DNA of 22,500 nucleotides from Botryococcus braunii (taxonomy: Eukaryota > Chlorophyta > Trebouxiophyceae): assembly GCA_002005505.1 (NCBI GenBank), contig MVGU01001288.1:2501-25000 (forward strand), in the 5' to 3' direction. Under the pieces are notes generated by a model, which did no database searches, had not been told where the DNA came from, and was given only the letters and a program-made list of their open reading frames with translations. Within the stretch, counting starts at the first letter, position 1. Each line of letters begins with the position of its first letter. Positions 7,289 to 14,404 of the stretch are shown in pieces. The position numbers were made by a program, and so were the translations under genes.

Positions 7289-10200
7289 GGGTGTCAGGGC
7301 CACATTGGGCTATCCATTTTAGTGTGGAACGTGAATGGCCTAACCGACTCGAAGGTTGCTCTCCATGATTATTTTTCTTATTTTCGGGAACATGATGTGA
7401 TTCTTCTGCAGGAAACACTCTCCCATGCGTATGACCCAGCTTTGTTTAGGGGTTATCGGGTGTTTCTCTCCTTATCTTCTCCTTCCTTTTCTCCACTTCC
7501 CCTCCCCCACAAGAGGGGTCTTGGTCTGCTGATTGCTGTGCGGGATCATAGTGGGTATAGTGCGCAATTGTGGGGTTCCACATCTTCTTCATTGTGGGTT
7601 AAAGTGACCTTCATGGGTGCCCATTCCCCACCTCTGTATGTGGGAGGGGTGTATGTTCCCCCCGAGGGCTCTCCCCGTCTCCAAGAGGTTCCCATGCCTC
7701 ATCGGATGGCTGAGCTTGAGGGTCGCATTCAGGAGGCTTTGCTCGATGGTTCAGTGGTGTTGGCGGGTGATTTCAATGCTCGAGTTTCTTTTGCATCCAC
7801 GTCGTCTTCTTCAGTTGTCCCAGTGCCGGTTGGCCAAAATCCACATGGCCGTCGTTTAGTGGATTTGTCTGCGACAACAGGGTTGGTTCTCTGCACGGGG
7901 CGGGTCGATGGGGATCTCCATGAGCCCCCTTCTTTTCCCACTCCTCGGGGAGGCACCCGTCCTGATCATGTCTTAGTCTCAGCGCCCCTTCTTCCTCATG
8001 TCACGAGTATTCGGGTGCAAGCTGACTTACGAGGTTCTGATCATTATTCTCTCCATGTTCTTCTTCAGATTCCAGTCTTGCATTGTTCATCGACTCCTCT
8101 CCCACTCCATAAGGTCTCTCGTGTCACGTGGAAAGGGACCCACCGTCGTGCCTATGTGCATGCCTTAGAAGGGGAGGAGCCCTCATTACGTACATGCGCA
8201 GAACTTGCTCAATCGGGTGATCTCCCTGGGGCATCTTCTCTTCTTATGGCTGTCATTTCTCGGTCAGCTACACATGCGCATATGAAGGTGTCGCGGCGGG
8301 AAAGTCCCCCTTCTCGGCCGCCGTGGAAGCCTTTCTTCACTCACCAGTGTTTTGCGTTAAAACGGGAGTGGAAGAGGTTGGGTAGGCAGCTAGGATGGCG
8401 GGCTCCCCCGGTGGTTCTCTTGGAACGCCGGTACCATTCCTTCGTGAGATCTCAAAAGAGGTCTTGGCTCCTGACTCAGCTTCAAGACGTTATTGCAATG
8501 TTCCATACGGAGCCCCGCCGGTTTTGGCGCCTGCTCAATGGCTCCCCACCCCCGCTCCCAGGTCCTCTGTGTCATCCCTCTGCATGGGAATCCTTTGCCG
8601 CAGGCCTCCAGGGCTCTTCGGTGGTGGATCATGCACCCCTCTCAGAGGTGGCTTTTCCACACCAGGTTGTGCAGGTCCTTAGTGATCTTCACAGGCCTTT
8701 CACTCCCGTAGAGGTGGAAGTTGCTTTGTCGGCATTGAAACCCGGTAGAGCAGCAGGGCTTGGTGGGTTCCCCTCTGAGTTCCTTCGGTTTGCGCAACAG
8801 TGTAGGACCCCGGAGGTGGTGGCTCCCCCTCACTTATTGGCCCCATCCCTCACTGCAATTTTGAATGCTATGTTAGGCGCGGGGTGTCTGCCCCCTGACC
8901 ATGACATCCTCACAGTCACCCCGGTCCTGAAAGACTCCTCCCGGTCTGTGCTTGATACCACGAATTATCGCCCCATTGCTGTGCAAGACCCCTTAGTTCG
9001 CCTCTATGCCTCATTGTTGAACACCCGACTCGTGCGGTATTTAGAAGAAAATCGCTTTCGCTGTCCTGAGCAATGTGGTTTCCGCCCTGGGTTCTCGACG
9101 TTACATGCGTTGTTTACTCTACAGCATTTTGTTGACTTAGCTACGCCCACTGCCCCGTTGTATTGCTGTTTCTTAGATCTATCTAAAGCCTATGATCGTG
9201 TTCCTCGGCATTACTTATGGGAGGCCCTCAGGCGCCTCGGGGTGGCTGAAGGTTTTATCCGCGCGGTACGGTCCACGTATGATGGTGTTCGGTTTACGGT
9301 TGTTGCTGGGGGCATGGCTGGATCTTTCCACGCTTCGGGTGCTGGGGTTACCCAGGGGTCTCCGATTAGTCCCACGTTATTCACGGTTTATGCTGATGGG
9401 CTCCTTAGGCAGATTCGGGCTACTTGTCCTGGGGTTGGTCCCCAAACTCGAGATGGGACTCATGTCCCGGCTCAAATGTACGCTGATGATTTGATACTTC
9501 TTGCTGAAACGGCAGAGGGCTTGCAACAACTCATTGACGCCGTTGTTCATTGGTGTGGCTTTTCGTATATGCGTATTAATCCCATTAAGACCGATGTCAT
9601 GGTCTTTCCATCGTCGCCCGAGTCGCCCCCTTCCTTTCAGTGGGTTTGTGACGGGGTCATGCTTCCCGTCGTATATACTAAGAAATACTTGGGTGTTATT
9701 TTATCCTCGGTTGGGGGTGTGGGGGGCACCTTTGGCCTGCTGAATGGTAAAATGTGGGCCACGTGGAGCTCCCTTATGCGTAAGTATGGTAACCTGCAGT
9801 GCGCGGCCTCTATAGGTCTTCTTCTTAAGTTGATTCTCATGTGTGTTGTGCCCACGGCGTCATATGCATGTGAGATTTGGGGATGGCGTTCTTTTCGTTC
9901 ACCGGCTGCGGCCCCTTCTGTTCAGCTCTTAGAGTCTAGTTACTTGGTCATGTTGAAGATGTTGTTAGGGGTGCGCCCCTCGGTGGCCACTCCGATTTTG
10001 TTAGCTGAGTTGGGGCTTCAACCCCTCGCTCATCTCTGGCTGAAGCGTATGGCCACCTTTTGGAACTCGTTGGTGTCTTTGCCTCATGATCATCTTTATG
10101 CCTTGATTCTTCGCGACTCGTGCTTTTATGGCGTCACTACCCGTACTCCCACTTGGGCAGGGTATTTCATGAAGGCCCTTATTAAGGTTGGCTATCCTTA

Positions 10201-10699
10201 TCAGATAGATTGTCAAGCCCCTCATCCGATTGATATGCCGTCCCTTCGGGACCTCTTGCGTCGGCATGGCCGCCAACCCTGGGAGGGCTTGCATGTCTCT
10301 CCTCGTCTCTGCCCGTCTGAGCGGGCTCAGCTTTGCACATACTCTAGGTGGTTTAATAGTCCGTCCCGCGCCACTCTCTCTAGGCTTTTGTGGTTACGTA
10401 TGAGTGTTTCCAAGTTGAGGGTTTTCCATCGATTCCGCATGGGGGTTCACAACCTTCCTATTGATGCTGGTCGTCGTCGGGGCATCCCCCGTTCCCACCG
10501 GTTGTGTGATCAGTGTCAGGCTGGTTTGGTGGGTGATGAACACCACCTTGTCTATTCCTGTTCGGCCCTTCAGCCGATCCGGGACCGTTACCCCCATCTT
10601 TTTCGTTCCCCCTTTCGGTCGTTACGTCAGTTCGTCTGGCAAGATGACCTTCAGTCTGTGGTTAACTTCATTTATGATTGTTTTCAGTTTCGGTCTTAG
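7289..10699 (+). CDS. LINE ORF2: AP endonuclease and reverse transcriptase
   Basis: Numbering from the GTG at 7322 (the first 11 readthrough codons excluded), 1,125 residues. The endonuclease fills about 1-250 with the whole catalytic set: WNVNGL at the N-terminus, Glu31 (LLQET), GDFN at 149-152, RPDH at 213-216 and SDH at 239-241. The reverse transcriptase spans about 530-800, with NYRPIAV, LDLSKAYD near 620, QGSPISP near 680 and the catalytic YADD at about 720-723. A C-terminal knuckle CDQC...HHLVYSC lies near 1063-1081, as in L1-type proteins. No RNase H is seen. The protein would nick target DNA and prime reverse transcription at the nick. The start is chosen by frame, since no ATG precedes the endonuclease domain. 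Confidence 0.92.
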   Translation, partial: GCQGHIGLSILVWNVNGLTDSKVALHDYFSYFREHDVILLQETLSHAYDPALFRGYRVFLSLSSPSFSPLPLPHKRGLGLLIAVRDHSGYSAQLWGSTSSSLWVKVTFMGAHSPPLYVGGVYVPPEGSPRLQEVPMPHRMAELEGRIQEALLDGSVVLAGDFNARVSFASTSSSSVVPVPVGQNPHGRRLVDLSATTGLVLCTGRVDGDLHEPPSFPTPRGGTRPDHVLVSAPLLPHVTSIRVQADLRGSDHYSLHVLLQIPVLHCSSTPLPLHKVSRVTWKGTHRRAYVHALEGEEPSLRTCAELAQSGDLPGASSLLMAVISRSATHAHMKVSRRESPPSRPPWKPFFTHQCFALKREWKRLGRQLGWRAPPVVLLERRYHSFVRSQKRSWLLTQLQDVIAMFHTEPRRFWRLLNGSPPPLPGPLCHPSAWESFAAGLQGSSVVDHAPLSEVAFPHQVVQVLSDLHRPFTPVEVEVALSALKPGRAAGLGGFPSEFLRFAQQCRTPEVVAPPHLLAPSLTAILNAMLGAGCLPPDHDILTVTPVLKDSSRSVLDTTNYRPIAVQDPLVRLYASLLNTRLVRYLEENRFRCPEQCGFRPGFSTLHALFTLQHFVDLATPTAPLYCCFLDLSKAYDRVPRHYLWEALRRLGVAEGFIRAVRSTYDGVRFTVVAGGMAGSFHASGAGVTQGSPISPTLFTVYADGLLRQIRATCPGVGPQTRDGTHVPAQMYADDLILLAETAEGLQQLIDAVVHWCGFSYMRINPIKTDVMVFPSSPESPPSFQWVCDGVMLPVVYTKKYLGVILSSVGGVGGTFGLLNGKMWATWSSLMRKYGNLQCAASIGLLLKLILMCVVPTASYACEIWGWRSFRSPAAAPSVQLLESSYLVMLKMLLGVRPSVATPILLAELGLQPLAHLWLKRMATFWNSLVSLPHDHLYALILRDSCFYGVTTRTPTWAGYFMKALIKVGYPYQIDCQAPHPIDMPSLRDLLRRHGRQPWEGLHVSPRLCPSERAQLCTYSRWFNSPSRATLSRLLWLRMSVSKLRVFHRFRMGVHNLPIDAGRRRGIPRSHRLCDQCQAGLVGDEHHLVYSCSALQPIRDRYPHLFRSPFRSLRQFVWQDDLQSVVNFIYDCFQFRS

Positions 10700-10951
10700 G
10701 TTTGTGTCTTGCCCTTTGCTGGCCCTTGCCCACTCTTGGGCTGTGTCCTGGGGCTTTCCTGCCCCTTCCTCTGTGTCCTGGGGCTTTCATGCCCTTCCTT
10801 TGTGCTCTTGGCTCCCCACTCGGTACTTTGGGTTTGTGTTTGGCCTTGATTCTTAGGGTTTGTGTTTGGTTTCTCTCGGTGTCTTGCTGCGTCGGTGTTC
10901 GGTTTTCCATCTCATCAGCCCTTTGGGCTGGGTTGATGTAATTCCTTCCTT
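10700..10951 (+). other. LINE 3' UTR with terminal hairpin and non-poly(A) tail
   Basis: Pyrimidine- and GT-rich. CAGCCC (10916-10921) and GGGCTG (10925-10930) form a perfect 6-bp stem with a TTT loop about 20 bp from the element end. After it come GGTTGATGTAA and TTCC repeats, then the target duplication. Such 3' hairpins are known as RT recognition sites in several LINE clades; that role here is inferred. Confidence 0.7.
10742..10801 (+). repeat. Two-unit tandem repeat in the LINE 3' UTR
   Basis: TGTGTCCTGGGGCTTTC occurs twice about 30 bp apart, each followed by C/A-TGCCC-like sequence and a TTCCT run. A shorter echo, GGGTTTGTGTTTGG, repeats further down at about 10829 and 10857. Confidence 0.75.
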
Positions 10952-10961
10952 CCTCTACCTG
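10952..10961. repeat. Target site duplication of the LINE, right copy (CCTCTACCTG)
   Basis: An exact repeat of 6334-6343. After it the TRIM interior resumes and leads to the primer binding site. Confidence 0.82.
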
Positions 10962-11006
10962 ATTGGGAGAAAGAGACGCCCCACCCGATCGGGAGGAGAG
11001 AAACCA

Positions 11007-11019
11007 CTCGCCGATACCA
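11007..11019 (-). other. Primer binding site of the TRIM
   Basis: On the minus strand TGGTATCGGCGAG begins three bases after the 5' LTR ends (...CACA TT). The first seven bases match the common plant initiator-Met site (TGGTATCAGAGC) and the rest diverges. The TGG start fits pairing with the CCA end of a tRNA. Confidence 0.72.
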
Positions 11020-11021
11020 AA

Positions 11022-11173
11022 TGTGGCGCTCAGCGGAATTCGAACCCGGGACTGTCGCCCGGGGTGGGATTGTGCTCTCTACCCAAAAGGAGCAACCACG
11101 TGTTCGGAGTACGGAGAGGGTAATTCTCTCGGATATTAACCGATCGAGCCGGGGACGCATTCCGCGCGTTACA
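11022..11173 (-). repeat. 5' LTR of the TRIM, with tRNA-like promoter boxes
   Basis: Matches 6080-6231 at 150 of 152 positions by my alignment. The B-box-like GGTTCGAATTCC falls at 11035-11046. As the 5' LTR in element orientation, this copy is placed to drive transcription across the interior. Confidence 0.88.
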
Positions 11174-11178
11174 CCAGC
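11174..11178. repeat. Target site duplication of the TRIM, right copy (CCAGC)
   Basis: Repeats 6075-6079. The sequence after it continues the Ty3-type gag exactly where copy 2 does. Confidence 0.93.
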
Positions 11179-13024
11179 CAATTGTACTTGAGGAGATACC
11201 ATTCTCACATAGGGCTTGTTATTCACGACATCCATAGTGGTAAGCATTCTATGAGTTGGCAATGGTGACTCAGAGGCAGCCTTAAAAACACCCTTCTCTA
11301 TTTTCCATATGGGTTCGAGTTTGGTGTCCAAGGTGGAGTTAAACCGCGCCATATTGACCTCATTCTCCATGTTTGGTGGATGTTCTAAAACAGGGACAAA
11401 CGGCTTCGAAACTCGTGGAGGATTATTTTCACCACGCACAAGTGAAGGTGTGAGATGTGGTCCACAGTGCCAACCAGCATATTCCATAGGATCAGGCAAT
11501 TCACGGGGCCAGTGTGGTTGTCTATTGTCCTTGGGTTTGCTAGGCTCATAAGGCAAAGGAGGCACTGTTGGGTCAACATTCAGATACCTAGGGTTTGAAT
11601 AATCAATGGGAGGATTCACATCTGCTCTCCCTAATGGTGTAGATAATAAAGGGCTCGCCTGCATTGGTGCATCCGGTGCTGCAGCTGAAGTGCCGACAGC
11701 TCGTCTCGCGGCGACGAATGGGGTTGATGCAACAGGTGGCTCAACTGTGACGGCTGGCTGCTGCTGCGCTATGGAAGCTGCTAGCTGCGGCCTAGGCCTG
11801 GGATCTCTGGGTGCACGAGGAGGCTGTTTTGCAGGCTCATGCAATGCCGCTGCATTAGCTGGCGTAGAGTTGAAATTTGAGATGGGCTGTACATGGTGTA
11901 ATGACTGCCCTGCTGCAGCAATTGCAGACTGGTTTGGAGGTGCTTCTTGTGAATACCCGGGAGGACGGTAGGCCAGTGGTGCGCTGACTGATGGAGAAAA
12001 TGCCCGTGAATGCGCAACCCTCACTTGCGATGATGCTACAGCTGGGGCTGAAGGCTTACACGCCTCTCGTCTAGGACGCATTGACGAGCCTACCTGAGGG
12101 GCTGTTCTGTGCAGCGGTGTTGTACCTAACGGTGTCCTAAGGGGTGATTGAGGATTTACACACGCAAATGGTGTCACTGGAGATACATGAGGTGAAGATG
12201 GTGGTAGAGCCTTTGAAGAAGGTGACTTGGCATTGCTCACAGGCAAGGGAGGAACAGCTAAACGCTTCCTCTTACTATTATTCACAACAATAAAGCCATC
12301 CTGATCAATGGGAACATGGACTGCAGTTGAGTGCACCAGGGGAACCTGAGGTTCTTGCATTGCGTCGTCACGTGTTGCATGTACACGACTCCTCGCCCTA
12401 AGTTTAGGTATGGGAGTGTAAGGAGCATTAGCACGAGACACAGGAATTACCTCTCTGAATCCCACAACATTTTGATCTGCTCGAGAGGGAGTGCGAACTT
12501 GTACCGGGGGTGATTGTACCTTATGTTGGTTTGCTAATTCGGAGAGTGCACAATCCATCTCGATATCTTCTGAGCTGCAGTCAATGTCCAGCTGACACAC
12601 GAACGATTTATATTCTTCAAAGCCTTGCTCGTTGGCTGCCTGGCCCAAATTGGCCTGTCCCTTGTCCTTGTTTTTTCTGCCACGCCGGCCCTTACCTTGG
12701 TTATCGTGTCCGGGCTGATTCTGGCCTTGTGCTCCAGCTGCTTTGCCTGCACCTCTATCATAATTCTTCTGCATTTTGTTAGTGGTGAAAGCAGAATCAG
12801 ATGAGTTAGCCCAAGTGATCAGATCCCTAAATGTGATTGGATTGGCTCCAGCCGTTCTCCTCACTGTACTCCTTGCCACATCAAATTGCTGCCGAATATA
12901 CGTGTAGTGATGCTTCGAGAAGGTGTTAATAATCACATCAAATTGCTCTTCAGAAGTAGGGTATCCAATCCCAAAAGACAAACCAATATCCTCCAACTCC
13001 TTGACATAGGATGATGCAGTTTGA
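11179..13024 (-). pseudogene. N-terminal and middle gag of copy 1 (5'-truncated, cut by the TRIM)
   Basis: This aligns codon by codon with residues from about 75 onward of the copy 2 gag. It starts mid-domain at QTASSYVKELED and ends at VQLAG, where the TRIM is inserted. Beyond the insertion an unrelated tail would be read through the TRIM LTR. The part before 13024 that looks coding (to 13095) is not homologous to gag. The content is the end of a Gag capsid-like domain, a basic tract (GRRGRKNKDKG) and a long Pro/Ala/Ser-rich linker. Confidence 0.88.
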
Positions 13025-13833
13025 GGCAGATGAGGCGTTTCTGCGAGAGGTCCCGGGTTCATTTCCGGGTTGTCCCCCCTAAAACAATCCTTCACACAGT
13101 CAGATAATCGTGATGCTTTACAAATGTTTTCTCATACGAACCATCGGATTTATTTTCAAAGCATACAAGATATGTACCAAAGGAATTAAACACCGATCAG
13201 GCTACCAGCGACCGATTCTTACAGTTTTAACCTTTCTTTAATTGCCTTCCTTGTTGTTTTCTAGAGTGACCACAGCTCAAACGACTCAGTGCGCATGTAT
13301 TTCAAAGTTTCGAGGTTCTTCTACTTAGACACGATCAGATCATAGGCTCGGGGTGCACGGAATCCTGACGGAATCAAACACACGAGATTTAGTCGAGCTT
13401 CTCTGTTCGAATTTTCTTTTTACTGTCCCAAGCATGAACAGAACGCAGGGGTGTGGCTTTTTGACGACAACGGCACTTATCACTTCACACACGTCGACCT
13501 TATCTCTTGCGATCGATTATGGTGGAATCATTCTTCTAGTGCCAACCCAACATGTAAATTATTTCAATAATCCTCTTTGTTTTAGCCAATATCACCCACA
13601 TGCAATACATGTTCACAACTCGGACAAGCGACATAAACCTCGGTGTCGACCTCGGTCCGTGCACGCCTAGCTCTGCTTCTGGGGTCAAAGTGATAAAAAC
13701 AATTTTGAAACGCACTATGAGACTTGAACGTGTGGTACTGACTCCGTTAAGCTTGCTGCTTGAAGTCGGCTGCACTGCCCCTAACACCTGGTCTGTCTAG
13801 TTAAGATCTCCTTTCTAGCGTGCTCATGTAAAC
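13025..13833. other. Unassigned spacer between the two inverted copies
   Basis: No credible coding region or recognised element was found. A B-box-like stretch with a self-complementary arm (CCCGG...CCGGG, 13052-13069) lies at its left end. It could be a tRNA or SINE remnant, but no matching A box or acceptor stem is visible. Open frames here are short and lack family features. Confidence 0.5.
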
Positions 13834-14024
13834 AATAAGGCTTCTTATGCATGAGCTTCTACAAGGAGTCATAAAGGTAAGTCACCATGTTCAAGTTGAA
13901 CAAACAAAAAAAACTCTCAAGCCTGGAATTCTGGCTAGACAAAGATGGTGGGTGCCAGTAGTCCACCCAATCTGGATCAGGCACGGATTCGTTACGTAAC
14001 GTAATCCAAACAAGAAGCCTTATT
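13834..14024. mobile_element. Candidate MITE with 13-bp terminal inverted repeats
   Basis: AATAAGGCTTCTT at 13834-13846 and its exact reverse complement at 14012-14024 bound 191 bp of non-coding DNA, flanked on both sides by AAAC (13830-13833 and 14025-14028). This fits a small TIR element with a 4-bp duplication. One of its ends is also seen, inverted, at 22409-22421, in the duplicated flank of copy 2. The call rests on a single copy and a short duplication. Confidence 0.4.
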
Positions 14025-14359
14025 AAACACCCTAACGAGTTCGAATTTGAATTTTCGAACGTAAGGTCAAATGCTCACTACATATATGTAATGAACGAAA
14101 GATTACATTGAGCCTTTCTTTGAGAAAGGGGTGTTGCACAAACATTATATACAGTTCATGCTAACTAAAGTCTAAAGATCAAGACCATGCATAGATATGC
14201 TCATTGCTCCATACATTTTGCCGTTGATCCGGTTCTGAAAAGTTCTGGCATTCGTCCGCGATACTATCAAGTCTGACTGACATGCTTCATTCATCGCTAA
14301 GATTCTACCATTGTTCTCAGTGTTAGGCTTAGGAAGCAAAACAATTCCTATTACTATAT
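13932..14359. repeat. Left arm of the inverted repeat flanking copy 2
   Basis: The reverse complement of this stretch matches 21722-22500, apart from the solo LTR at 22049-22396 present only on the right. It comprises host-like flank (13932-14086) and 3' LTR sequence (14087-14359). The match reaches the window end, so the arm may be longer. Confidence 0.88.
14087..14359 (-). repeat. Partial 3' LTR of the Ty3-type family, inverted relative to copy 2
   Basis: On the minus strand this reads the last 273 bp of the 3' LTR, ending ...CATTACA at 14087. It matches 565-837 and the reverse complement of 21722-21993. It stops abruptly at 14359, where copy 2 gag sequence begins. A normal 5' LTR would have the opposite orientation. 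Confidence 0.87.
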
Positions 14360-14360
14360 A

Positions 14361-14401
14361 GAACAAACTGAGTGTTCATGTAGAACAAACTGAGGGTTCA
14401 A
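14361..14401 (+). repeat. 22-bp tandem repeat at the left junction of copy 2
   Basis: GAACAAACTGAGTGTTCA (14361-14378) and GAACAAACTGAGGGTTCA (14383-14400) lie end to end with TGTA between. The first can fold as GAACA/TGTTC. It sits between the inverted LTR piece and the gag start codon; an in-frame TAG at 14381-14383 shows that gag does not extend through it. Confidence 0.7.
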
Positions 14402-14404
14402 CTC

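Larger units (their letters stand above)
6344..10951 (+). mobile_element. L1-like non-LTR retrotransposon (LINE), apparently full length
   Basis: 4,608 bp bounded by 10-bp target duplications. The 5' UTR is only about 33 bp. ORF1 (coiled coil plus L1-ORF1-like domain) is followed by ORF2 (AP endonuclease, RT, C-terminal CCHC knuckle). Both are open, so this copy looks recent. The 3' UTR carries a short tandem repeat and ends in a hairpin followed by TTGATGTAA and a TTCC-rich tail, with no poly(A). It lies in the opposite orientation to the surrounding TRIM and Ty3-type element, so its transcription runs against theirs. Confidence 0.9.
6080..11173 (-). mobile_element. TRIM-type LTR element split by a LINE
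   Basis: Two 152-bp direct repeats (6080-6231 and 11022-11173) with TG...CA ends differ at only two positions and are flanked by 5-bp CCAGC duplications. On the minus strand a primer-binding-site-like TGGTATCGGCGAG lies three bases inside one LTR, and the polypurine run AAGGGGGGGAGA touches the other. Without the LINE and its extra target duplication the element would be about 476 bp, with a 172-bp non-coding interior. This is the size and plan of terminal-repeat retrotransposons in miniature. It encodes nothing and would need proteins supplied in trans. The host gag is on the same strand. The interior was later hit by the LINE at 6344. Confidence 0.9.
565..13024 (-). mobile_element. Ty3/gypsy-type LTR retrotransposon, copy 1 (5'-truncated, with nested insertions)
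   Basis: Read on the minus strand, this copy runs from the gag region at 13024 to the LTR end at 565. It aligns along its whole length with copy 2 (14626-21993, plus strand), so the two form a large inverted repeat. Removing the nested insertion and its extra target duplication (5,099 bp) leaves about 7.35 kb, which matches copy 2. Similarity to copy 2 stops abruptly at 13024, about 75 codons into the visible gag frame, so the 5' LTR and gag start are absent. The terminal sequence on the plus strand begins TGTAATCAACG, the TG...CA type of end expected of an LTR. Pol is open; gag-protease is broken by a 10-bp deletion near 5949 and by the TRIM and LINE insertion. Confidence 0.9.

Noticed and set aside
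13035..13095. A minus-strand reading that contains NPGP, like a 2A ribosome-skipping peptide, just before gag
   Set aside because: The acidic residue is one position out from the usual 2A pattern, the segment is not homologous to the gag of copy 2, and GAACCCGGGACC on the reverse of a tRNA-like B box gives NPGP automatically.
13353..13670. 105-codon plus-strand frame in the spacer
   Set aside because: It starts at GTG, has no family features and shows no coding-like composition.
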